Positions 14,869 to 21,792 of a stretch of DNA of 64,000 nucleotides are shown piece after piece. This DNA comes from an uncultured bacterium. GTDB taxonomy: Bacteria; Hydrogenedentota; Hydrogenedentia; Hydrogenedentales; CAILVY01. Positions within the stretch are counted from its first letter, which is position 1, and every line of letters starts with the position of its first letter. Made by a program: the position numbers and the translations under genes. The notes beneath the pieces are model-generated. The model saw only the letters and a list, made by a program, of their open reading frames with translations, did no database searches and was not told where the DNA came from. The DNA lies in NCBI GenBank assembly GCA_937951485.1, contig CALEDJ010000003.1, positions 49,663-113,662 of the forward strand. Reading direction: 5' to 3'.

Positions 14869-17299
14869 AGTCGCCGGCCGGCCAGGGACTATCCACGAGG
14901 TCCAGCAGGTCCGGTATGACAAAGACCCCTTCCTTGCGCAGCGCCAGGGCGGCGGCGCGCGCCGCCGCCGGGTCTTGTTGCACGAACAAGGCCTCGATCA
15001 GCGGTTTCCAGCGCCCGATGATTTCCGGGTCGGCCTGGTAAGCCTGCTGCATGGCGTCGAGAAAAGCCGTTTGGTCGCCTTCGGACAGATGCAGCAAACC
15101 CAGAAGGCAATGTGCGGTGCCGAAGCCGGGGTCCGCCGCAATGGCTTTGTGAAACAGCGCTTGCGCGTCTTCGACACGGCCCATATCCTGCGCATGAATG
15201 CCGTCCAGCACCGCCTCCAGTGATGCCAGGGATTTGCCCGCGTCTTCGCCGCGCGAAATCACGGCCATCAAGCGGCCGAACAGCATGACCGTCGAGGGGT
15301 CCAACTGGGTCAGCATCTGCATGCCGGGCAGAGCCGAATCATACTCTCCCGCTTCGATGCACGCGGTAACCAATGCATGCCAGGCATCCTTCCAGAGCGG
15401 GTCATGCACCACCGCCCGTTGAAACGTTTCGATGGCCTGATCGTAGCGGCGGTTCTGAAGCAGTCCGTACCCTTTCCACAAAGTGCGCACCGCCGCCGCC
15501 GCCGCGGGGACGTTTTCGCCGCGCTCCAAGGCGGCAATGAAATTAAAGTAAGACCGGCTCCACGACGGGTCCATCCGGGCAATGTAGTCTGTGACGTGAA
15601 GCGCGCATGCATGGTTGCCGGATTCGCCCAGCGCCAGGGCCAGATCCCCGAAATCCTGGGCGACAGCGTATTTCATGGACGAGGTGGACGGGGATGCGGC
15701 GGGAGAAAAGCCTGGTTCCTGCCTGCCAGGACTGGGCCGGGTGATACGATAGGTCAACACGTGTTCCATTCCGCCAAACTCGTGCATGCTGAAAGCGAGG
15801 CCGTGCGCGGCCAGTTGCAGTTCAAAATCGCGGTCCGGCCCGGAATCGAAATACGGCGTGGCGAGCACCGCCCACACCGGATGACTTTCCGATGATTCCC
15901 CGGTTGTTCCTTCCTCCCGGCATAATTGCAGAAACAACGCGGCCTGATCAGCCAGGGCCTCCGCAGTTTCCGCGGAAGCCATTGGGTTGGGCATCGGACC
16001 TGAAACATACGCAAAAACCTCGCGCCAACTGGAGCCGCGCACCAGAATGAGATCATCCGGAGCGGCCTGCTCGCGCACATGCGCCGCCGCGCTGCGCCAA
16101 TCCGTGCGCTGCGGTCCGGGAATCGTGAGCGCCAACTGGGTCGCGTACAAGACCGCGACCGCGACAATTCCCGGAATGCGGACGGCCCTTCCGGACATGG
16201 CCGCTGCGCCGCCAACCATCAGGTACAGGGCCAGGGAACTGTGCGCGGTGTAACGGGGGAAAATGCACGGGCGCCAGAGCAGAGACGCCGCGTAGAGCGC
16301 CATGGCCGGCAGCAACAGCCATGTGAGCAGAAAGACAAGCCGTTCGCGGGTGATCCGCGATTCCAAGGGTTTCAAATGGCGCGCGCGCCAGGCGATCCCC
16401 ACCGCGCCCATGAACGGCAACAGGATCAACGCGGCAACAAAGAGTGGCTGGCGGGATACCAGCCATTCGGGCGCGCGATCGGAAATGCGCAACTGATAGG
16501 TAAGCCCGATCGCGTCATCGGCAAGCAAATCCCCCAGGAACTCGCCGACCGACGGCAGTTTCATCCAGTCAGCGGTCTGTTCCGTGGGCCAGAAGCGCGC
16601 TTCGCTGAGATACATGGCCGGTGGCAGCAGGAGTCCCGCCTGTAATACTCCCCATGCGCCGACCGTATCCCATTGGCGACGCCGGAAAAGGAGCAGAAAA
16701 ATCCCCTGTGCGGCGGGCAGCAGAAACGCGAAGGGATGGGTCCAGAACAACAATGCATTCGCCGCGCCGTGCGCGACCCACCATCTCAGGCGTCCGTCTT
16801 CCACCAGGCCGGCGAAGGTGCAGGCGGATGCAATCGCCAGCGTGACCAACAGCACATACATGCGGATGCCCTGGGCGTGAAATACATGAATTGGCGAAAG
16901 CGCGTAGAGCAGGGCCGCCACCGCGCCGCCACTCGGCCCGAAAAGTCGTCGTCCCAATCCGTACAACAAGGGCAGCGCCGCTAGTCCGATGAGCACGGAA
17001 AGCCACCGCAGCCCTGTGACCGTGCCGCTCACATAGTGCCACCACAGGTACTCGAGCGAGTAATAGAGCGGCATGGTTGCCGGGTCCAGCGTACGGTTCA
17101 GATTGAGAAAACGCCATATCGAATCCGCATCGAGATGCACAAGGCTGGTGTATTCATCCCACCAGACGGATTCTTCGCCAATGCGATAGGCCCGCAGTCC
17201 AACCGCCAGCGCCAGGATCGCCAGCATGATTGCGGCCTCCCGCCACGTTTTCCAGGCGTGACGTCTTCCGGCAAACGATGTCTGGGGGGTATCGTTCAT
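14813..17299 (-). CDS. GT-C (PMT/ArnT-like) membrane glycosyltransferase with C-terminal TPR domain
   Basis: An 828-residue protein. Residues about 20-430 form a polytopic GT-C glycosyltransferase. It has the acidic first loop ESVWWDEYTSL, a helix-rich core (LGRRLFGPSGGAVAALLYALSP, HVFHAQGIRMY), and about ten membrane segments. In this family a lipid-linked sugar is transferred to lipid or protein on the periplasmic side. Residues about 540-800 carry TPR-like helices (YDQAIETFQRAVVHDPLWKDAW, AQALFHKAIAADPGFGTAH). The tail is Pro/Ser/Asp-rich low-complexity sequence. I chose ATG 17299; ATG 17329 is possible, and neither has a strong site. The frame extends much further upstream, but that part is antisense to other genes. 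Its end overlaps the radical SAM gene. Confidence 0.8.
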   Translation of the reverse strand: MNDTPQTSFAGRRHAWKTWREAAIMLAILALAVGLRAYRIGEESVWWDEYTSLVHLDADSIWRFLNLNRTLDPATMPLYYSLEYLWWHYVSGTVTGLRWLSVLIGLAALPLLYGLGRRLFGPSGGAVAALLYALSPIHVFHAQGIRMYVLLVTLAIASACTFAGLVEDGRLRWWVAHGAANALLFWTHPFAFLLPAAQGIFLLLFRRRQWDTVGAWGVLQAGLLLPPAMYLSEARFWPTEQTADWMKLPSVGEFLGDLLADDAIGLTYQLRISDRAPEWLVSRQPLFVAALILLPFMGAVGIAWRARHLKPLESRITRERLVFLLTWLLLPAMALYAASLLWRPCIFPRYTAHSSLALYLMVGGAAAMSGRAVRIPGIVAVAVLYATQLALTIPGPQRTDWRSAAAHVREQAAPDDLILVRGSSWREVFAYVSGPMPNPMASAETAEALADQAALFLQLCREEGTTGESSESHPVWAVLATPYFDSGPDRDFELQLAAHGLAFSMHEFGGMEHVLTYRITRPSPGRQEPGFSPAASPSTSSMKYAVAQDFGDLALALGESGNHACALHVTDYIARMDPSWSRSYFNFIAALERGENVPAAAAAVRTLWKGYGLLQNRRYDQAIETFQRAVVHDPLWKDAWHALVTACIEAGEYDSALPGMQMLTQLDPSTVMLFGRLMAVISRGEDAGKSLASLEAVLDGIHAQDMGRVEDAQALFHKAIAADPGFGTAHCLLGLLHLSEGDQTAFLDAMQQAYQADPEIIGRWKPLIEALFVQQDPAAARAAALALRKEGVFVIPDLLDLVDSPWPAGDFTAPPSDPPSNTDPSDGS

Positions 17300-17683
17300 A
17301 GCAGGTGCATCCCGACGCCATACTACCATAATCGGCGAGGCGCGGCGTGCGAGGGCAGACCCAATGTCAAAAGGGAAGAGCAGATTATGTGAACGGCACG
17401 GACAGGGTGGACAAGGGGATAAGAAAAGCCGGACGCAAAGAGCGTGGATTGCGCCGTCCGCGCCGGGAATGGCATGATTCTTTTTATGGAACGGAAGATG
17501 GCGGATCTTGCAAAACCTCCCGTGAAATGGGCGTCCCGCCCATGAAACACGGGCAGGATGCCCGCGCCACATGGGATAACAGCAGGTTTTGCAAGAGGCT
17601 CCGACGTTGGCAGATTTTTCAGTGAAAGGTATTGGCGTGAAAAATCGGGATGCTCTACACCGAGAAACAAAGGGAGAAACATC
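17300..17683. other. Intergenic region with dispersed repeats
   Basis: A 9-nt purine repeat fragment lies at about 17391-17435. Outer arms TTGCAAAACCTCC (17509-17521) and GGTTTTGCAAGAGG (17584-17597) enclose the palindromic unit GGGCGTCCCGCCCATG...ACGGGCAGGATGCCCG (about 17529-17563). I see no gene. Confidence 0.6.
17509..17597. repeat. Inverted-repeat element with GGGCGTCCCGCCC core
   Basis: The outer arms (TTGCAAAACCTC / GGTTTTGCAAGAGG) are about 13 nt. The inner palindrome GGGCGTCCCGCCC is a type of intergenic repeat I know from related environmental genomes. Confidence 0.6.
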
Positions 17684-18391
17684 ATGAAATCCTCGCCTTG
17701 GATTGTCGTATTGCTGTGCGTCGTGTTGCTGGGATACGCCTGTGCGCCGAAGGCGCAGGACGCGCCGCCGCCGGAACCCATCCCGCCCGCACCGCAATTG
17801 CTGGCGGCCGCCAAGGACGCTGAAGACTTTGTCCCCCTGTTCAAGGAAGACCTGTCCAACGCGATCATGGAGGAAGGCGGCTGGACCTTCGTGGATGGCG
17901 TGCTGGAATCCCAGGGCAAAGGCGATATCTGGACCCGCGAACGCTATGGAGACTTCATTCTCGACCTCGAATTCAAGTGCGCGGAAGACACCAACAGCGG
18001 TGTGTTCATCCGTTGCGCCGACCTGGACCAGTGGCTGCACACCGCCATCGAGGTGCAGGTGCTCCAACCCAATGACAAGTATCCGAACAACAAGTGGCAT
18101 TGCGGGGCCATCTTCGACGTGCTCGCGCCATACAAGCAAATGGTCAGACAGCCCGGCGAATGGAACCATTACACCATCATCGCCAAGGACAATATGATTT
18201 ACGTCATGCTCAATGGCGAGCAGGTCATCGGGATGGATTTGGACCAGTGGACCGAACCGCACAAGAACCCCGACGGCACGAAGAACAAGTTCAAGTACGC
18301 CTACAAGGACCTGGTCCGCGAAGGGCACGTCGGTCTGCAATACCACGGCCAGCCCATCGCCTTCCGTAACCTGCGGATTAAGCAACTATAG
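17684..18391 (+). CDS. DUF1080 (3-keto-disaccharide hydrolase-like) lipoprotein or secreted protein
   Basis: A 235-residue protein. It has a signal sequence MKSSPWIVVLLCVVLLGYAC ending in a possible but imperfect lipobox (LGYAC), then a Pro-rich spacer and a DUF1080 concanavalin-like domain. Motifs are FVPLFKEDL, FILDLEFKCAEDTNSGVFIRC, IEVQVLQ, GEWNHYTIIAKD, and the C-terminal GHVGLQYHGQPIAFRNLRIK. Characterised relatives hydrolyse 3-keto-glycosides made by Gfo/Idh/MocA oxidoreductases, so it could work with the genes at 60-64 kb (inference). The start has AGGGAG 7 nt upstream. A strong hairpin follows at 18401. Confidence 0.85.
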   Translation: MKSSPWIVVLLCVVLLGYACAPKAQDAPPPEPIPPAPQLLAAAKDAEDFVPLFKEDLSNAIMEEGGWTFVDGVLESQGKGDIWTRERYGDFILDLEFKCAEDTNSGVFIRCADLDQWLHTAIEVQVLQPNDKYPNNKWHCGAIFDVLAPYKQMVRQPGEWNHYTIIAKDNMIYVMLNGEQVIGMDLDQWTEPHKNPDGTKNKFKYAYKDLVREGHVGLQYHGQPIAFRNLRIKQL

Positions 18392-18400
18392 ACTTTTCAG

Positions 18401-18434
18401 CCCTCGTTATACCGCGTGCGCGGTGTAACGAGGG
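18401..18434 (+). terminator. Hairpin after the DUF1080 gene
   Basis: CCCTCGTTATACCGC pairs with GCGGTGTAACGAGGG, with one T-G wobble. It starts 9 nt after the stop. No T run follows, so it is either a terminator or a repeat. A half copy (CTCCTGCGGTGTAACGAG) follows at about 18450-18466. Confidence 0.5.
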
Positions 18435-18498
18435 CCTTGCCTTGCGCCGCTCCTGCGGTGTAACGAGAACACAGAGGGTGAAAACCGGGAGAGAAGTC

Positions 18499-19923
18499 AT
18501 GAGCGATGCGATGGAACAGCAATATACGGAGCGGCTGAACCGCTATGTGACGGCGATGCGGAATGGACGCCCGGACCGCGTGCCCCTCCGGCCTTTTGTG
18601 GCGGAATTCACGGCAAAATACGCGGGATTCACCTGCCAGGAGGTCGCCCATGATTACGAGAAGGCGTTCATCGCGGCGCGGCGCTGCGCCGCGGATTTCG
18701 ACTGGGACGCCGTGGTCGCAAACATGGTCTATGTGTGGACCGGACTGACGCAGGCCATCGGCCTGAAATACTATGCCGTGCCCGGAATTGACATCCCGGC
18801 GGACACCGGCTTCCAGTACCGGGAGCCGCCGGAAACCGAGGCGTTCATGCGCCCGGACGAATACGACCAACTCATTGACGACCCCACGGCGTTCCTGTTG
18901 AACGTGTGGCTGCCGCGCGTCGCGGCGGATGTCGTCGCGCCCGGCGTGCCGAACACCACCCGAAACAACCTGTCGTTTCTAAAGGGCGGCATGGCGATGC
19001 TCCAGTATTTCACGGCCTTCGGGCCGCAGATAGAGGCGTTGCGCCGCGAAAGCGGCACGGTCTCCGCCATTGCCGGCATCTTCAAGGCGCCGCTCGACAT
19101 CATCGCCGACAAACTGCGCGGCTATCTGGGGCTGACCATGGACCTGATAGAGCGCCCCAAGAAAGTGTTGCAGGCATGCGAAGCGCTGATGCCGCACCTG
19201 TTCCACGTCGCCCTGGGCGGCGCGGACCCCGACCGGAATGTGCCCATCGGTTTCTGGATGCATCGGGGCTGCGTGCCGTTCATCTCGTTTGAACAGTTCG
19301 ATCAGTTCTACTGGCCGACGCTGAAACCCATCATCGAAACCCTGTGGGCGAACGGCTGTCAGACGCTGTTCTACGCGGAGGGCAACTGGAACGCACACCT
19401 TGACCGGTTCGCCGAACTGCCCGACCAGAGCATCGTCTATCACATAGACCAGTCCGACCCGTTCCTCGCGCACAAAAAACTCGGGCACAAGTTCTGCCTG
19501 AGCGGCGGCGTGCCCAACGCCCTGCTCGCCTACGGCACGCCTGACGAGGTGCGTGCCTGCTGCAAGAAACTGATTGACGGCGTCGCCGCCGACGGCGGGT
19601 ATATCATGGATGCGAGCGCCATTGTCCAGAATGACGCGACCGTCGAGAACATCCGCGTCATGACGGAGTTCACCCGGGAATACGGCGTGTACAGCCAGGC
19701 TGCCGACGCGCCGCCGGTCCCCGTGCGTCAAATCCCGTTTCCACCCGACGATCTGCCCGTCATTCCCGCCGGGCGCGTCGCCCCCGGCGTCTGCATCCCC
19801 TGGGAGGAGAAACGTGCCGAATTGCCCCCCATCACCGGCGACGAGGAACTTGTCCGCCGTGTCTGGGAGGCCAACGACGCCTTGGCGTACACGTATATCT
19901 GGCAGTGCCTGTTGTCGTTCTAG
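18499..19923 (+). CDS. Uroporphyrinogen decarboxylase (URO-D) family protein
   Basis: A 474-residue protein with the URO-D barrel order: RYVTAMRNGRPDRVPLRPF at the N-terminus, the central GIFKAPLDIIADKLRGYLGLTMDLI, then FISFEQFDQFYWPTLKPIIE, NGCQTLFYAEGNW, HKKLGHKFCLSGGVPNALL and GYIMDASAIVQNDAT. It is longer than HemE, and this subgroup usually comprises corrinoid- or methyl-transferring enzymes rather than haem synthesis. Its substrate is unknown. A second, shorter URO-D protein lies at 20689, separated by a nucleotidyltransferase pair. The start has GGGAGAGAAG upstream. Confidence 0.8.
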   Translation: MSDAMEQQYTERLNRYVTAMRNGRPDRVPLRPFVAEFTAKYAGFTCQEVAHDYEKAFIAARRCAADFDWDAVVANMVYVWTGLTQAIGLKYYAVPGIDIPADTGFQYREPPETEAFMRPDEYDQLIDDPTAFLLNVWLPRVAADVVAPGVPNTTRNNLSFLKGGMAMLQYFTAFGPQIEALRRESGTVSAIAGIFKAPLDIIADKLRGYLGLTMDLIERPKKVLQACEALMPHLFHVALGGADPDRNVPIGFWMHRGCVPFISFEQFDQFYWPTLKPIIETLWANGCQTLFYAEGNWNAHLDRFAELPDQSIVYHIDQSDPFLAHKKLGHKFCLSGGVPNALLAYGTPDEVRACCKKLIDGVAADGGYIMDASAIVQNDATVENIRVMTEFTREYGVYSQAADAPPVPVRQIPFPPDDLPVIPAGRVAPGVCIPWEEKRAELPPITGDEELVRRVWEANDALAYTYIWQCLLSF

Positions 19924-19954
19924 ACAGATGCCTCGGTATGTCGCGGGAGCGATG

Positions 19955-19982
19955 TATCGAGGGCGCCTAAGGAGGCGCCTTG
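19955..19982 (+). promoter_or_regulatory. Small GGCGCC hairpin before the nucleotidyltransferase pair
   Basis: AGGGCGCCTAAGGAGGCGCCTT forms a short hairpin between the URO-D stop and the next start. It could act as a weak terminator or occlude translation of the next gene. Confidence 0.35.
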
Positions 19983-19996
19983 ATGAGGGTCCGATG

Positions 19997-20194
19997 ATGA
20001 GAGACATTGAGGAACGGTATCAGCGTGTTGGCGAAGATGATCATTCATTTGACATTCAATTCTGGCAATCCCAGGGCGATCGCGCCATTTTCGAAGCAGT
20101 GACGGAAATGATACGCGATTATTATCTGATTCGAGGAATTCATGCTGACGAATTCAGACTTCAGAGAACTATTGAGTCTTTTCGCAAGGCATAG
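19997..20194 (+). CDS. Small protein paired with a nucleotidyltransferase (possible antitoxin-like partner)
   Basis: A 65-residue acidic protein (RDIEERYQRVGEDD, FDIQFWQSQGDRAIFEAVTEMI, LQRTIESFRKA). I have seen this layout, with a DxxFWQ motif and an LQRTIESFR end, just upstream of AbiEii/DUF6036-like nucleotidyltransferases. The next gene starts 53 nt before this one stops. GAGGG lies 7 nt before ATG 19997 (ATG 19994 is too close to it). The function is inferred only from pairing. Confidence 0.6.
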   Translation: MRDIEERYQRVGEDDHSFDIQFWQSQGDRAIFEAVTEMIRDYYLIRGIHADEFRLQRTIESFRKA

Positions 20195-20600
20195 GGTTCG
20201 CTATCTCGTCGTTGGCGGCTATGCTGTGATGAAATACACCGAGCCGCGCTTCACCAAAGATTTGGATCTTTGGATAGCCACCGATGCGGAGAATGCCAAC
20301 GCGGTATTTGCCGCATTGAAAGCGTTCGGGGCCCCTTTGCGGAATCTTACGCCAAACGACTTCACCCAGCAGGAATACTACTACCAGATGGGACGTCCGC
20401 CATTACGCGTGGATATCATGATGGCAATACCAGGCGTAGAATTCGACTCCGCATGGGAAAACCGAGTGTGTGTGGACCTGGACGACATCACAATCCCGTT
20501 TATCTCCAGGGCGGATTTAATGAAAGCCAAGAAGGCAAGTGGACGAACCCAGGATATTCTTGACTGGGAGCATTTGAGGGAATCCGAAAATAGCCATTGA
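20142..20600 (+). CDS. Nucleotidyltransferase (AbiEii/DUF6036-like)
   Basis: A 152-residue protein with the minimal nucleotidyltransferase signature: VRYLVVGGYAVMKYTEPRFTKDLDLW (GG...G, then DxD), a third acidic strand LRVDIMM, and the C-terminal FISRADLMKAKKASGRTQDILDWEHL. The family includes toxin components of type IV toxin-antitoxin systems and uncharacterised genes. It overlaps the preceding 65-residue gene by 53 nt, implying coupled translation. The start at 20142 has GAGGA 7 nt upstream. Whether the pair is a toxin-antitoxin system is not shown. Confidence 0.8.
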   Translation: MLTNSDFRELLSLFARHRVRYLVVGGYAVMKYTEPRFTKDLDLWIATDAENANAVFAALKAFGAPLRNLTPNDFTQQEYYYQMGRPPLRVDIMMAIPGVEFDSAWENRVCVDLDDITIPFISRADLMKAKKASGRTQDILDWEHLRESENSH

Positions 20601-20688
20601 CTGCGAACAACAGCGTTGCCCGTGTCCGCCTGCTTGTGCAGCAGGATCGGCGCAACGGAATTCAAGAAGATTTGAGGAGTACAAGTGC

Positions 20689-21789
20689 ATGAGCGTTTAT
20701 GATGACCGAAGTCCCCAGGGGGAGAACATGTTGCGGACGATATATTTTGATCATCCGCAATGGACGCCGGCGACGGTGGGCTTCCTGCCCGCGTGCATGG
20801 CGAAGTACGGCGAGGCGCTGGACGATGTGCGGCGGGCGCATCCGCGCCTTTTTCCCCGTTTCACACCGGGGACGGCCAATGAACAGGTCGTGTATCAGGA
20901 TTTTTATGTCGAGGGGCGGCAGACGGATTGCTGGGGCTGTGTTTGGGACAATATTCAAGGGGGGCTGGTGGGGCAGGTGGTGGAGCATCCCCTGGCCGAC
21001 TGGGACGCCTTTGAGACGTGGAGACGCCCCGACCCGATGACGGAGAACCTGCTTCATCCGCGCGATTGGGACGCGCTGGCGCGACAAATCGCGGAGAAAA
21101 AGCGCCTGGGCCATTTCTCGCCGGACCATGCGCTCGCCCACGGTTTTCACTACATGCTGCTCTGTGACCTGCGGGGTTTTGAAAACCTGATGCTGGACAT
21201 GGCGACGGACGACCCCCGGCTGCACCGATTGCTGGAAGTAATCATGAACTACAATGCCGCCGTGGTGCGTCGCACCATTGAATGCGGCACGGAATTCCTG
21301 GGGTTGGCGGAGGACCTGGGCATGCAACACAGCCTGCCCGTCAGCCCCGAACAGTGGCGGCGCTATGTGAAGCCGGGTTACGAAGTCACGGCGGGGCAGG
21401 CGCGCGACCGCAACATCCCTGTTTTCCTTCACAGTGACGGACACATCCTGCCCATCATCGGCGATCTGATCGAAACCGGCATCCGCATGATCAACCCGCA
21501 AATCCGCGCAAACGGCCTGCAGGGATTACGAGATGTCGCAAAGGGGAAAGTCGCCATCTGCCTCGATCTGGACCGGCAGTTGTTCCCCTTCGCCACGCCT
21601 GACCAACTGCGCGATCATGTGCGCGAGGCGCATGACGCGCTGGGCATGCCGGAGGGGGGGCTCATGATCAGCGTGGAGATCGGTCCGGATGTGCCGCTGG
21701 AAAACATGGATGCGCTTTTCAGCGCGGTGGAGGATGTCTGCCGTCTGCCGGACCCGGAAAAAACCGACCACGCATCGGTGGGGTTCTAG
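20689..21789 (+). CDS. URO-D family protein (second copy)
   Basis: A 366-residue URO-D barrel protein of the methyltransferase-like subgroup. Motifs are FLPACMAKYGEALDDVR, ALAHGFHYMLLCDLRGFENLML, LGLAEDLGMQHSLPVSPEQWRRYVKPGYE, VFLHSDGHILPIIGDLIETGI, MINPQIRANG and LMISVEIGPDVP. It differs in length and sequence from the URO-D protein at 18499. Family knowledge suggests one-carbon or demethylation chemistry with a corrinoid partner; no corrinoid protein is adjacent. The start has GAGGAG about 9 nt upstream. The gene ends 3 nt before the convergent PAS sensor gene. Confidence 0.8.
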   Translation: MSVYDDRSPQGENMLRTIYFDHPQWTPATVGFLPACMAKYGEALDDVRRAHPRLFPRFTPGTANEQVVYQDFYVEGRQTDCWGCVWDNIQGGLVGQVVEHPLADWDAFETWRRPDPMTENLLHPRDWDALARQIAEKKRLGHFSPDHALAHGFHYMLLCDLRGFENLMLDMATDDPRLHRLLEVIMNYNAAVVRRTIECGTEFLGLAEDLGMQHSLPVSPEQWRRYVKPGYEVTAGQARDRNIPVFLHSDGHILPIIGDLIETGIRMINPQIRANGLQGLRDVAKGKVAICLDLDRQLFPFATPDQLRDHVREAHDALGMPEGGLMISVEIGPDVPLENMDALFSAVEDVCRLPDPEKTDHASVGF

Positions 21790-21792
21790 CAA

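Noticed and set aside
17300..18385. Upstream extension of the glycosyltransferase/TPR frame (to 1190 codons)
   Set aside because: The extra part is antisense to the DUF1080 gene and crosses repeats; the true start is near 17299-17329.
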